Assembly (NCBI GenBank): GCA_040755295.1
Contig: JBFMBK010000004.1
Location: forward strand, 1-64,000
Length of the DNA stretch: 64,000 nucleotides
Origin: Bacillota bacterium
GTDB lineage: Bacteria > Bacillota > Desulfotomaculia > Desulfotomaculales > Ammonificaceae
Direction: 5' to 3'
In this document: piece after piece, positions 1-8,381 of the stretch
Position numbering within the stretch: the stretch's first letter is position 1
How the letters are laid out: the number at the start of each line of letters is the position of its first letter
Position numbers and translations under genes: made by a program
The notes under the pieces: generated by a model
What the model was told of the DNA's origin: nothing
The model's database searches: none
The model's input: only the letters and a program-made list of their open reading frames with translations

Positions 1-2
1 TG

Positions 3-137
3 GTAATGCCCGGCGACAACGTCACGATAGACATCGAGTTGATCACCCCGATCGCGATTGAAGAGGGACTTCGGTTCGCGATCCGTGAAGGCGGCCGGAC
101 GGTCGGCTGCGGTGTGGTCACCGGGGTAAGAGAATAG
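3..137 (+). CDS. tuf: Elongation factor Tu, C-terminal end (partial)
   Basis: The last 44 codons of EF-Tu, the GTPase that delivers aminoacyl-tRNA to the ribosome. The frame reads [20 protein letters not shown] and then [12 protein letters not shown], the conserved end of domain 3, and closes with a TAG. The 5' part lies outside the window. Neither rpsJ nor rpmG/secE, the usual followers of tuf, is present; a heptamer repeat array and tRNA-Asn come next. The residue after RTVG is Cys where Ala is common. Identity is certain; which tuf copy this is cannot be said. Confidence 0.97.
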   Translation, partial: VMPGDNVTIDIELITPIAIEEGLRFAIREGGRTVGCGVVTGVRE

Positions 138-350
138 TCACGGACTAAGTCCTCAGTCGAAAGTCCTCAGTCCTCAGTCAGGAACAGGGAACGGAAACGG
201 GATTGGGGGTTACGATTTACGGTTAGGTCCTCAGTCAGGGGATGGGGAAAATGAGTTATGAGTTACGGGTTAAATCCTTGATTGAAAGTCCTTGATTTTA
301 AAAGGACTTGTGACTTTCGACTCGCGACTCGGAACTCGGGACTGTTTGGC
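138..350. repeat. Heptamer repeat array, tuf to tRNA-Asn spacer
   Basis: Non-coding stretch made of degenerate 7-mers: AGTCCTC/AGTCGAA units first, then GGAACAG/GGAACGG units, and a pyrimidine-rich partner (GACTTTCGACTCGCGACTCG) near 311-345. The two halves are roughly complementary and can fold back. A small hairpin, GTCCTTGATTTTAAAAGGAC, sits at about 287-306. No gene is seen here. Confidence 0.75.
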
Positions 351-362
351 ACATACTACGGC

Positions 363-391
363 TTGCGTTTTGCAGGAGTAGTTGCTATAAT
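363..391 (+). promoter_or_regulatory. Promoter of tRNA-Asn
   Basis: TTGCGT at 363-368 and a perfect TATAAT at 386-391 are separated by 17 bp, a sigma-A type promoter. Predicted transcription starts near 398, about 50 nt before the tRNA. Confidence 0.7.
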
Positions 392-1212
392 ACTTCCTGG
401 TGTCCGTGATGTAAAGACACCGCTTTATAAGGTTTACAAAAGCCGTTCCGCGATAGCTCAACGGTAGAGCATCCGGCTGTTAACCGGAGGGTTGCAGGTT
501 CGAATCCTGCTCGCGGAGCCAGAAAATTTCCCGCCCGCAAAACCTTGGTACAAGGATTTGCGGGTGTATTATTTTCTTGACAGGTTCCGGATGACCAGGT
601 ATACGCTTTTACTTTCACTGGGATGTTTCTCGGCTTTATTTTCCTCCACGGCTTCAAATAAGAGACAACCAATAAGGAGAGTAGAATAGCAAAACTAATC
701 GCAGTGCCGATGAACAACATTTGCCGATTTCTAAGATAAGCCGGGTTCTGAAGGGGATGAAGGGTGTCGGAAAATATTTCAGGAAATGAATCGTGAATCC
801 ACACACGCATGAAATTAGCACCGAAAAGAATTGCTGAAACATTTCCGAACCATTTGGCAATAACCCAATAATGTTTCGTAAGCCCCCAATGTGTCCGTAT
901 GGCAAGCCAGATACCTGTCATCAGAGAACCGAATGCACCGGGGATAATTAAGAACCAGTCAAAGTACTGGATAAATAAATGTGCCGCATAGATCAGTTTT
1001 CCGTCCGTGAAAAATGTCGTCGAAACGGCTAACAGAAGCGTGCCGAATAGACCGCTGAAATAAACAATTACGGCGATGATATGTATTATCAGCCACCCGT
1101 TTTTCTGCTTATTGCTTAATTTTTTAGACATAAATTTTCCGATCATCACCAGGATGAGAGTCAGCACGACCAGCATGAGAAGTGTTGTCAATATGTCGAG
1201 TAACACACCCAT
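385..1212 (-). CDS. Multi-pass membrane protein, 3' end runs through tRNA-Asn
   Basis: An integral membrane protein of unknown function. Roughly the first 190 of 275 residues look real: four or more hydrophobic segments, a HYWVIAKW motif and a basic stretch KPWRKIK, resembling DUF2269-like proteins (tentative). The last 80 or so residues are translated from the strand opposite the tRNA terminator and the tRNA itself (APRAGFEPATLRLTAGCSTV is the usual antisense-tRNA peptide), so this tail is not native and the original stop has probably been lost. It is the third gene of the leftward operon behind the ArsR-type regulator at 1587-1940, about 120 nt after the PspB-like gene. Confidence 0.55.
   Translation of the reverse strand: MGVLLDILTTLLMLVVLTLILVMIGKFMSKKLSNKQKNGWLIIHIIAVIVYFSGLFGTLLLAVSTTFFTDGKLIYAAHLFIQYFDWFLIIPGAFGSLMTGIWLAIRTHWGLTKHYWVIAKWFGNVSAILFGANFMRVWIHDSFPEIFSDTLHPLQNPAYLRNRQMLFIGTAISFAILLSLLVVSYLKPWRKIKPRNIPVKVKAYTWSSGTCQENNTPANPCTKVLRAGNFLAPRAGFEPATLRLTAGCSTVELSRNGFCKPYKAVSLHHGHQEVL
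447..521 (+). tRNA. tRNA-Asn (anticodon GTT)
   Basis: A complete tRNA with encoded CCA. The acceptor stem TCCGCGA (447-453) pairs with TCGCGGA (511-517), the discriminator base is G518, and CCA is 519-521. The anticodon loop CTGTTAACC gives GTT, reading AAC/AAU. The T-arm carries GGTTCGAATCC. It has its own promoter upstream and a hairpin terminator downstream, so it is probably transcribed alone. Confidence 0.97.
534..572 (+). terminator. Terminator after tRNA-Asn
   Basis: CCCGCAAA (534-541) pairs with TTTGCGGG (557-564), with an inner CCTTG/CAAGG stem around a GTA loop; TGTATTATTTT follows. The hairpin sits 13 nt past the CCA end. Confidence 0.75.
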
Positions 1213-1332
1213 TTAATACCACCCGCTTCTTTTTGTGACACGAAGCATTGCAGCCTATCCAATCATTTGTCCGGATTCAGAAGGGATCTCTCCGTATTTT
1301 AACTGCAGCGGTCCCTTCGGCGTTTGGCAACC

Positions 1333-1590
1333 TCAATCGACCTCGCGAAGCATCTTTTCCATGGAAATTATGCGGGCGCGCAGGTCCGACAGATCCTCAG
1401 CCATCTTCCGCTGTACTGAAACGGCTTCCTCCGCAAGTTTCCGATACGCTTCGTCCCTGGCGATTTCAGCCATGCTTCGGGTTTTAGCTCGGGAAGTCTT
1501 TAATGCTTGCCATATCACCACCACAGCCAGCACGGTTAACATCGTTAAAATGGCAAGCACAAAGCCCATCCCGGCAAATGTCGTATTCAT
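1333..1590 (-). CDS. Small PspB-like membrane protein with coiled coil
   Basis: 85 residues: one N-terminal membrane helix (about residues 5-28, rich in L/V/I), then a charged heptad-patterned helix with Ala, Glu and Arg (YRKLAEEAVSVQRKMAEDL) ending in MEKMLREVD. This matches the outline of PspB, which senses envelope stress together with PspC, but no pspA or pspC is nearby, so the role is inferred from shape only. Its ATG overlaps the TGA of the upstream regulator (ATGA, 1587-1590), so the two are translationally coupled. Confidence 0.7.
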   Translation of the reverse strand: MNTTFAGMGFVLAILTMLTVLAVVVIWQALKTSRAKTRSMAEIARDEAYRKLAEEAVSVQRKMAEDLSDLRARIISMEKMLREVD

Positions 1591-1940
1591 TTATTATCCT
1601 CCTTTCCACTATTAGCTTCCGAACCGCCGCCGGCTTTCGCAATAGCAAGTGTATTTGCCGCTTCGGCGATGCTCTCCGGACTTATGCGCAGCGTAAACGG
1701 TGTCACTTCGTAATAGTTCATTGCTTTACCGTCATCCGACAATTCCATTTTACCCGCCACCAACCCGGCGTTCTCTAAACGCTTTAAGTGCATGTACAGT
1801 AACGGCCGGCTTATCATAACCTCACGGGCGAGCTGACTGACATGGATACGCCTGCCTGTCAATAAGGCGATGATCTTTATCCGGTAAGGATTGGCCAGTG
1901 CTCCCAGTATTTTAATCAGGTCATTTCCGGATGGCGACAT
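1587..1940 (-). CDS. ArsR-type winged-helix transcriptional regulator
   Basis: 117 residues with a winged-helix DNA-binding domain: KILGALANPYRIKIIALL is helix 1-2 of the ArsR/SmtB fold, VSQLAREVMISRPLLYMHLK the recognition helix, LENAGLVAGKME the wing. No metal-binding cysteines are present, so it is not a classical metal sensor. An 8+8 bp palindrome overlaps the -10 of its own promoter (2049-2068), pointing to autorepression. The ATG at 1940 has a poor ribosome site; a strong GGAGAGGAGGGG lies about 30 nt upstream in front of an out-of-frame 15-codon reading frame (near 1962) that ends just inside this gene, so either a leader peptide or an N-terminal frameshift exists. Confidence 0.8.
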   Translation of the reverse strand: MSPSGNDLIKILGALANPYRIKIIALLTGRRIHVSQLAREVMISRPLLYMHLKRLENAGLVAGKMELSDDGKAMNYYEVTPFTLRISPESIAEAANTLAIAKAGGGSEANSGKEDNK

Positions 1941-2048
1941 CGGTTTTGAATCACTTTTTCCATTAATTCTTACCCCTCCTCTCCGTCGTCAATGTCCAGC
2001 GTATATGAGATCTCTTCGGAAGGATTATAGATGCTTCAATCCTTTCAT

Positions 2049-2088
2049 GTGTAATAATAATATTACACGTATAAGCGTAACATGTCAA
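2049..2088 (-). promoter_or_regulatory. Promoter and palindromic operator of the ArsR-type operon
   Basis: On the minus strand TTGACA (2088-2083), a 17-bp spacer and TAATAT (2065-2060). The inverted repeat GTGTAATA-ATAA-TATTACAC occupies 2049-2068 and covers the -10 box, as expected for a repressor site of the regulator just downstream. Confidence 0.75.
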
Positions 2089-2215
2089 GGCTGACTTTAC
2101 CGAACCCAATACTCACGGGGGTGTTTTACCCCGGGAGGCCGTTGGGCGTGTAAGTTTACCTGGATCGGAAGCGGGAAAGAAAGACAGCATCCTGCCCGCG
2201 GAATCAGAGATTGAG

Positions 2216-2245
2216 ACCGTCGGAAAACCGGCGAATTTTTTTATT
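2216..2245 (+). terminator. Orphan rho-independent terminator, plus strand
   Basis: CGTCGG-AAAA-CCGGCG (2218-2233) followed by AATTTTTTTATTTTT. No plus-strand gene precedes it; the nearest genes upstream run leftward. It may end a short transcript starting in the 2070-2150 region, or be a relic. The rest of 2095-2290 holds nothing else I recognise. Confidence 0.5.
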
Positions 2246-2289
2246 TTTGTTTAAAAACGGGAAAACTTAGCAATACTACACGTTAACGA

Positions 2290-2470
2290 TACGACCGTCA
2301 GAAGGCAGAAGAAGAAGGTAGAAGTGTAGAAGGTAAGAAGAAGTATTGGGTTATGAGTCTCGAGTTACGAGTCTTATTCTACATTCTATATTCTGACCGT
2401 CTTAGCCGATCAGAAGAGGCTATTCTGTTTTCAAACCTTGAACATTGAACTTTGAACCTTGAACGTCTTT
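2290..2470. repeat. Heptamer inverted repeat upstream of lonB
   Basis: Purine-rich arm (GTCAGAAGGCAGAAGAAGAA) at 2298-2335 and pyrimidine-rich arm (TTCTACATTCTATATTCTGA) at 2376-2396, then five TTGAACN heptamers at about 2435-2465 that end 10-15 nt before the lonB ribosome site. Confidence 0.75.
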
Positions 2471-2488
2471 TTGTGAGGAGGAGCAATT

Positions 2489-4189
2489 GTGGGTTGGTTT
2501 CCGGGCAACTTTGCCGGTATCCTGACCGTTATCCAGGTTTTTTTCGGGGTGGTTATCGGACTTTATTTTTGGAACCTGCTTAAGGCGCAACAGAGCGGTA
2601 AGGTGGTGGTAAAACGGGATTCGCACCGCGAGGTTGAAAAGCTCCGCCAGTTGAGGGCGATCTCGCTCACCGAGCCGCTTGCGGAAAAGACGCGCCCTCA
2701 GGACTTCAGCGAGCTTGTCGGTCAGGAAGAGGCGGTCAAAGCCTTAAGGGCGGCGCTTTGCGGCCCGAATCCGCAGCACGTGCTTCTTTACGGCCCCCCG
2801 GGGGTCGGTAAGACGGCGGCTGCCAGGCTGATTCTGGAGGAGGCCAAAAAAAACGACAGGTCGCCGTTTAAAAAAGAAGCGAAATTCGTGGAGATGGATG
2901 CAACCACCGCCCGGTTCGACGAGCGGGGAATCGCCGATCCGCTCATCGGGTCGGTGCATGATCCCATATACCAGGGCGCGGGACCGCTGGGGGTCGCCGG
3001 TGTTCCGCAGCCAAAACCGGGCGCGGTGACCCGCGCTCACGGCGGCATCCTCTTCCTAGACGAAATAGGGGAACTTCATCCCATCCAGATGAATAAGCTT
3101 TTAAAGGTGCTTGAAGACCGGCGGGTTTTTCTTGAAAGCGCTTACTACAGTCCCGAGGATATGAATACGCCCGCCCACATCCACGATATGTTTCAAAACG
3201 GGCTGCCCGCGGATTTCCGCCTGATAGGCGCCACCACACGCCAGACTGAGGATATCACGCCGGCGATCCGGTCCCGGTGCGTGGAAATTTTCTTCCGGCC
3301 GCTTTCTCCTGCGGAAATCAGGGTCATTGCCGTGAATGCCATACGGCGTGTGGACCTGGAGCCGGAGGAAGGGGTTCTGGACGTGCTAACGAAATACGCC
3401 ACCAACGGACGGGAAGCCGTAAGTATGGTGCAACTGGGGGCTGGTATGGCGCTGGCTGAGGGACGGTCGGCGCTTGATGTGGCGGATATGGAGTGGGTTG
3501 TTGCGTGTGGACAGTATAACCCCCGGCCGGAAGAAAGGATGCCTTCGGAGCCGTCGGTAGGCCGGGTTACGGGTCTGGCGGTTTACGGGCCGAACGTCGG
3601 TATGGTCCTGGAGATCGAGGCTTCCGCCCTTCCGGTGGAAAAGGGACGCGGCCGTTTGATAGTCACAGGGGTGGTCGAGGAGGAAGAAATGCAGGGGACC
3701 GGGCGACTGATCCGCCGGAAGAGCTCGGCCAAGAGCGCGGTGGAAAATGTGGTTACAGCCCTGCGCTGCGTGGCGCAAATAGAACCGAAGGATTACGACA
3801 TTCATATCAATTTCCCCGGCGGGATACCGGTTGACGGTCCGTCTGCGGGCGTTGCGGTGGCAACGGCCGTGTACTCGGCGATAACCGGCGTCCCCGTCGA
3901 CCACCGGGTGGCGCTTACCGGGGAGGTGTCCATCTGGGGCATGGTAAAGCCCGTGGGCGGGATCGTTCCCAAGGTAATGGCGGCCGTCCGGGCGGGGGCG
4001 AAACGGGTCTTGATCCCGAAGGGCAACTACCAGAAGCTTTTTGACGATATCAGTGAGGTTGAAGTGGTTCCGGTGGACCGCCTCGAGGAGGTAATTAAAG
4101 GAGCGCTTTTGAAAGAAAAGGGTACGGCGGAACTTTTCCCTTCCTTAAACAATATGTCGCTTTACGGAGAGCTAACCCTAAAGGTATAA
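2489..4189 (+). CDS. lonB: Membrane-anchored ATP-dependent protease LonB
   Basis: 566 residues; ATP-dependent serine protease of the LonB type seen in spore formers, where it acts in the forespore and in protein quality control. An N-terminal hydrophobic segment (about 8-30) should anchor it. Then AAA+: Walker A GPPGVGKT near residue 102, Walker B GGILFLDEIGEL, followed by the Lon proteolytic domain with the catalytic Ser in DGPSAGVAVA (near 450) and Lys in GGIVPKVMAAV (near 494). GTG start with GAGGAGGAGC 6 nt upstream. lonA follows after about 125 bp, the usual pair. The clpX gene that normally precedes lonB lies at the far end of the window. Confidence 0.95.
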   Translation: MGWFPGNFAGILTVIQVFFGVVIGLYFWNLLKAQQSGKVVVKRDSHREVEKLRQLRAISLTEPLAEKTRPQDFSELVGQEEAVKALRAALCGPNPQHVLLYGPPGVGKTAAARLILEEAKKNDRSPFKKEAKFVEMDATTARFDERGIADPLIGSVHDPIYQGAGPLGVAGVPQPKPGAVTRAHGGILFLDEIGELHPIQMNKLLKVLEDRRVFLESAYYSPEDMNTPAHIHDMFQNGLPADFRLIGATTRQTEDITPAIRSRCVEIFFRPLSPAEIRVIAVNAIRRVDLEPEEGVLDVLTKYATNGREAVSMVQLGAGMALAEGRSALDVADMEWVVACGQYNPRPEERMPSEPSVGRVTGLAVYGPNVGMVLEIEASALPVEKGRGRLIVTGVVEEEEMQGTGRLIRRKSSAKSAVENVVTALRCVAQIEPKDYDIHINFPGGIPVDGPSAGVAVATAVYSAITGVPVDHRVALTGEVSIWGMVKPVGGIVPKVMAAVRAGAKRVLIPKGNYQKLFDDISEVEVVPVDRLEEVIKGALLKEKGTAELFPSLNNMSLYGELTLKV

Positions 4190-4315
4190 ATAATACCATT
4201 TCCAGAGCATATTTGATATTCGGGGCGTTTATTCCTGTAGCACAGGTATTTGTCGTATGTTAAAATAAAGGTTAGCTAATTGATGGAAGAGTCAAGCAGA
4301 CAAGGAGGTGCTACA

Positions 4316-6688
4316 GTGGAGGCAAAAACAGGGGTCTTACCGCTTCTTCCTTTACGAGGCGTTTTGGTTTTTCCTTATATGGTGATCCACCTTGATGTTG
4401 GAAGGGAAAAATCAGTCCGGGCGATTGACGAGACAATGCTCCGCGACCGGTTTATTTTTCTTGCCACCCAGAAGGATGCTCAGACCGATGATCCTCAGCC
4501 CGAGGATATCTATGATGTCGGAACGGTGGCCGAAGTCAAACAGCTGCTCAAGCTGCCCGGCGGGACGATCCGGGTGCTGGTCGAGGGTTTGAATAGGGCG
4601 AAGATCACGCGTTTCATGGCGCAGCAGCCCTACTTTACGGTAGAGATTGAGCAGTTCACCGAGGCGCACACGAAGAACAGCCACGTGGAAGCCCTGATGC
4701 GCAGCGTTGTGAACCAGTTTGAACAGTACGTCAAACTGTCTAAGCGCATCTCTCCGGATACCGTGGTTTCGGTTGTGAATATCGAAGAACCGGGTCGATT
4801 AGCGGACATTATAGCATCGCACCTCACCCTTAAAATCGAGGATAAACAGGAACTCCTGGAAGCGATAGACGTGGCGGCGCGCCTGGAAAAGCTTTGCGCC
4901 ATTCTTACCCGGGAGATGGAAATAGTCGAGCTTGAACGGCGGATTAATATCCGGGTACGCAAGCAGATGGAAAAGACACAAAAAGAGTATTATTTACGCG
5001 AGCAGATAAAGGCCATTCAAAAGGAACTTGGCGATAAGGACGAGCGTCAGGCCGAGGGTGAGGAATACCGGGAAAAAATCGCCGAAGCCAAACTTCCCAA
5101 AGAGGTGGAAGAAAAGGCGCTGAAAGAGGTTGAGCGTCTGGAGAAAATGCCGCCGATGGCGGCCGAGGCTACGGTGGTACGCAATTATCTTGATTGGATT
5201 CTTGCCCTGCCCTGGACGAAGGCCACGCGCGACCGTCTGGACATTGATGCGGCCCAGAAGATCCTCGACGAGGATCACTACGGTCTTAAGGAGCCCAAGG
5301 AGCGTATTCTTGAATATCTGGCGATACGAAAACTGGTCAAAACTATGAAGGGGCCTATCCTGTGCTTTGTGGGCCCGCCCGGCGTGGGGAAGACTTCCCT
5401 CGGGCGTTCGATTGCGCGAGCGCTGGAACGGAAATTTGTCCGTATCTCCCTCGGCGGCGTACGGGACGAGGCGGAAATCCGCGGGCACCGGCGCACTTAC
5501 GTGGGGGCGCTGCCGGGGCGGATCATTCAGGGGATGCGTCAGGCGACCTCCAAGAACCCGGTGTTCCTTCTGGACGAAGTGGATAAGATGAGCACGGATT
5601 TCCGGGGCGACCCGTCATCCGCGCTTTTGGAAGTATTGGACCCGGAACAGAACAACAGCTTTTCCGACCATTACATCGAAATACCCTACGATCTATCGCA
5701 GGTGTTGTTCATTACCACGGCCAACTACCAGTACAACATCCCGAGACCGCTTCTGGACCGGATGGAACTCATTCAGATCCCGGGATATACCGAGGAAGAA
5801 AAGGTTCAGATCGCCGTCCGACATTTGATGCCGAAACAGTTGAAAGAACACGGCCTTAAAAAGGACCAGTTGATTTTTTCCGAAAACGCCTTGCGTAAGA
5901 TAATCCGAGAATACACCAGGGAATCGGGTGTGCGGAATCTGGAAAGACAGATCGCGGCGGTTTGCCGGAAGACGGCCAAGCAGATAGTATCCGAGGAAGC
6001 CAAGGTGGTCCGCGCTTCCGCGCAGAACGTGGAAAAACTGCTCGGTATTCCACGTTACCGTTACGGTCTTGCCGAGAAGGAAGACGAGGTCGGCGTTGCC
6101 ACCGGCCTTGCCTGGACCGAGACGGGGGGGGATACCCTTTATATAGAGGTGACGCTCTGCAGGGGGAAGGGCGGCCTGACCCTGACCGGGAAACTAGGGG
6201 AGGTAATGCGGGAGTCCGCGCAGGCCGGACACAGCTTTATCCGCTCCCGGGTGACGCAATTGGGGATAGACGAGGACTTTCATGAGAAGATGGATATTCA
6301 CATCCACGTCCCGGAAGGGGCGACGCCGAAAGACGGCCCGTCGGCGGGGATAACCATGGCCACGGCGCTTGCCTCGGCGCTCACGGGACGGAAGGTGCGG
6401 CACGACCTGGCGATGACCGGCGAAATCACCCTGCGGGGGCGTGTGTTGCCGGTGGGCGGCGTTAAAGAGAAGATCCTCGCGGCGCACCGGGCGGGCATCA
6501 AGAAGATAATCATGCCCGCGGATAACAAGAAAGAGCTTGAAGACATCCCGCCTTACGTAAAGAATAGGCTCAGGTTCATCTTTGTCGACCATATGGATGA
6601 GGTTTTGAAGGCCGCTCTGGTCGAAGAGGTGCCGCTGACTTATCCGGAAACGGAATCCCTTACGGCGGTAACCTGGACGCAGGCCTGA
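4316..6688 (+). CDS. lon: ATP-dependent protease La (LonA)
   Basis: About 790 residues; cytoplasmic homo-hexameric Lon protease degrading damaged and regulatory proteins. LON N-terminal substrate-binding domain from [20 protein letters not shown], coiled coil in the middle, AAA+ with Walker A GPPGVGKT near residue 352 and arginine-rich [20 protein letters not shown], then the peptidase domain with Ser in [12 protein letters not shown] (near 675) and Lys in [14 protein letters not shown] (near 717). The GTG at 4316 is chosen because AAGGAGGTG lies 6-7 nt before it; a longer frame from about 4280 (TTG) lacks a ribosome site. Full length for the family. Confidence 0.95.
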   Translation: MEAKTGVLPLLPLRGVLVFPYMVIHLDVGREKSVRAIDETMLRDRFIFLATQKDAQTDDPQPEDIYDVGTVAEVKQLLKLPGGTIRVLVEGLNRAKITRFMAQQPYFTVEIEQFTEAHTKNSHVEALMRSVVNQFEQYVKLSKRISPDTVVSVVNIEEPGRLADIIASHLTLKIEDKQELLEAIDVAARLEKLCAILTREMEIVELERRINIRVRKQMEKTQKEYYLREQIKAIQKELGDKDERQAEGEEYREKIAEAKLPKEVEEKALKEVERLEKMPPMAAEATVVRNYLDWILALPWTKATRDRLDIDAAQKILDEDHYGLKEPKERILEYLAIRKLVKTMKGPILCFVGPPGVGKTSLGRSIARALERKFVRISLGGVRDEAEIRGHRRTYVGALPGRIIQGMRQATSKNPVFLLDEVDKMSTDFRGDPSSALLEVLDPEQNNSFSDHYIEIPYDLSQVLFITTANYQYNIPRPLLDRMELIQIPGYTEEEKVQIAVRHLMPKQLKEHGLKKDQLIFSENALRKIIREYTRESGVRNLERQIAAVCRKTAKQIVSEEAKVVRASAQNVEKLLGIPRYRYGLAEKEDEVGVATGLAWTETGGDTLYIEVTLCRGKGGLTLTGKLGEVMRESAQAGHSFIRSRVTQLGIDEDFHEKMDIHIHVPEGATPKDGPSAGITMATALASALTGRKVRHDLAMTGEITLRGRVLPVGGVKEKILAAHRAGIKKIIMPADNKKELEDIPPYVKNRLRFIFVDHMDEVLKAALVEEVPLTYPETESLTAVTWTQA

Positions 6689-6704
6689 ATCATTCGCGGG
6701 TTAC

Positions 6705-6834
6705 GGGTGACGAGTTCAGTCCTGAGTCGAAAGTCCTCAGTCCTTAGTCTGGGATCAGGGGACGGGAAACCGGAGTCGCAGGTTAACGAGTCAAAAGTTG
6801 ACAGTCACGAGTCATGAGGGCCCTTTGGGGCCCT
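6705..6834. repeat. Heptamer array with terminator-like hairpin after lonA
   Basis: AGTCGAA/AGTCCTC units followed by AGTCACGAGTCATGAG, ending in a perfect hairpin AGGGCCC-TTTG-AGGGCCC complement (6817-6834) and TTAAAATTT. The hairpin probably serves as the lon terminator, although the T-tract is weak. Confidence 0.6.
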
Positions 6835-6843
6835 TAAAATTTA

Positions 6844-6937
6844 CCCGGCATTCAACCCGGTAAGCGAAAAGTTTACTTTGGGGATTATAATTTTTATTCT
6901 GGAAAAATGTTATTTAAAGTGTATGTTGAGTGCCGGG
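6844..6937. mobile_element. MITE-like element, CCCAGCACTCAA family, copy 1
   Basis: 94 bp, AT-rich inside, ending in CCCGGCATTCAA (6844-6855) and TTGAGTGCCGGG (6926-6937), one mismatch between the ends. No coding capacity. The right end abuts the stop codon of the leftward gene at 6938, so the element may supply its 3' untranslated end. Confidence 0.7.
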
Positions 6938-7891
6938 TCACTTCCGATCCTTAAACACTTCTTCGTAGACTAAAGGTCTGGGGAGTTCCCCGGCCTGCTT
7001 CAGTATTTCCTGCAGACCGTTGAATGAGTCGGCGTTTGCCTTTCCGGAAAGTCCCCAAGTTCTATTACTCTGCCCCCGGGCTATGACCTTCTCCAGCGTG
7101 GAAAGGCTGACATTGGGGAAGAAAGGACCGGTCAAACAGGCGAGTTCGGCGGGTGAGTGCGAGTAGATATACGCCCGGGCGCGGGTTAAAGATTTTTCAA
7201 CGGAGGCCGTCAGTGCGGGGTTTTGAATCGCCCAATCTTCGCCGGCCGCGATAACGGTGCGCGGGAGAGGCTTCCCGTCGCCGATGCGGGCGGCGGGAAA
7301 GGCCTTTTTCTGTTCGATCAACACGGTTGCCAATGGTTCGGAAACCACAATGTAGTCGCCGGTGCCCGCTAGGAAAACCGGTATCCGCAGTTCTTCCGGT
7401 ATATTCTGCATCAGGGTGACCTCCCGGTGCGGGCGGACCTTGTTTTCCCGCAGGGTTTCTTCCAGGACCGCGGTTGTCGCGCTTGACGGACCGGCGGTTA
7501 TGACGCTATTTTCGCGCATCTCATCCCACGTAAAGGGTTCGGGGCTGCGCCCGAGCAGCACAGCGCAATCCCGTTCGGACAGCACGGTAATCGCCACGTT
7601 TTTGGCGCCGTCGAACGCCCGGGCATATAGCACTTCTTCAATTTCACACGTCTTTAGAACGGTCTGTTTTTGTTTTTCATCTTGAACGGCCGTGTTTACT
7701 ATCTGTGCTTCAATCCCGTTCGTCTCGAAATAACCGAGGCAGACCCCGATGTAGACCGGCAGCAGTTCCATCCGGGGCGCCGGCGACGTGATAAGGAGCA
7801 AAGGACGTTCCTTTTCCCACAGCTGCCTGGAAAACATCAGTATGGAAATCAGAATACAGACGCAGGCCAAACCAACACCAAGCAGGCGCAA
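6938..7891 (-). CDS. NMT1/SsuA-like ABC transporter substrate-binding protein
   Basis: 317 residues with an N-terminal membrane segment (LLGVGLACVCILISILMF) acting as signal anchor, and a type-2 periplasmic binding fold of the NMT1/OpuAC-SsuA group: PVYIGVCLGYFETNGIEAQI is the typical opening (uptake of organic sulfonates, thiamine precursors, nitrate or similar). No permease or ATPase gene is next to it, so the ligand and partner are unknown; it may be an orphan receptor. Monocistronic, leftward, with a MITE at its 3' end and heptamer repeats at its 5' side. Confidence 0.75.
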   Translation of the reverse strand: MRLLGVGLACVCILISILMFSRQLWEKERPLLLITSPAPRMELLPVYIGVCLGYFETNGIEAQIVNTAVQDEKQKQTVLKTCEIEEVLYARAFDGAKNVAITVLSERDCAVLLGRSPEPFTWDEMRENSVITAGPSSATTAVLEETLRENKVRPHREVTLMQNIPEELRIPVFLAGTGDYIVVSEPLATVLIEQKKAFPAARIGDGKPLPRTVIAAGEDWAIQNPALTASVEKSLTRARAYIYSHSPAELACLTGPFFPNVSLSTLEKVIARGQSNRTWGLSGKANADSFNGLQEILKQAGELPRPLVYEEVFKDRK

Positions 7892-7907
7892 AATTATATC
7901 CTCCTGT

Positions 7908-8340
7908 TTAGAAGTCAGTAGTCAGTAATCAGAAGCCGGAAGCCGGAGGATGAAATAAACTTTATTCCGGCTGCTCACCGGAACCCCATACCTAAGCAAC
8001 TGTCCTGCGTACCACGCCTTACGCTTAGGGCCCTTTCTTTTCGGACTAATGACTTTCGACTGAGGACTCGGGACTTTAAATCTCCAACCCGTAACTCGCA
8101 ACCCGAAACGCGTAAACTATCTTTTAGTGGATGTTATGGCTGTACTCCGGTGGATATTCGGGTAAGTTGACATGAAAAGCCGGGCCGGATAAGATATGGT
8201 GGTAAGAATTTGGAGCTGTGTTCCAGGGTTCAGAATTTGGAATTTATAATGTAGAATATGGAAGAGAAAATTTTGGTTCTGTTTTAATTCCCGACTTCTG
8301 ACTTCTGGATTCTGACTACTAAATTCTGACCTATGGAGTT
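7908..8340. repeat. Heptamer repeats in the valS upstream spacer
   Basis: The 490-bp spacer between the divergent binding-protein gene and valS has purine-type heptamers (AGTCAGTAGTCAGTAATCAG) at 7910-7935, a GCCGGA...TTATTCCGGC palindrome at about 7942-7975, GACTTTCGACTGAGGACTCG at 8051-8072, and pyrimidine-type heptamers (ACTTCTGACTTCTGGATTCT) at 8290-8335. No T-box motif (AGGGTGGNACCGCG) is present before valS. Confidence 0.7.
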
Positions 8341-8381
8341 TGGCGGAATAAGCTTTTATTGATTGTCCGGAGGATGACGTT

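Noticed and set aside
7892-8381. T-box riboswitch before valS
   Set aside because: No AGGGTGGNACCGCG antiterminator sequence and no specifier hairpin could be found; the spacer is heptamer repeats.
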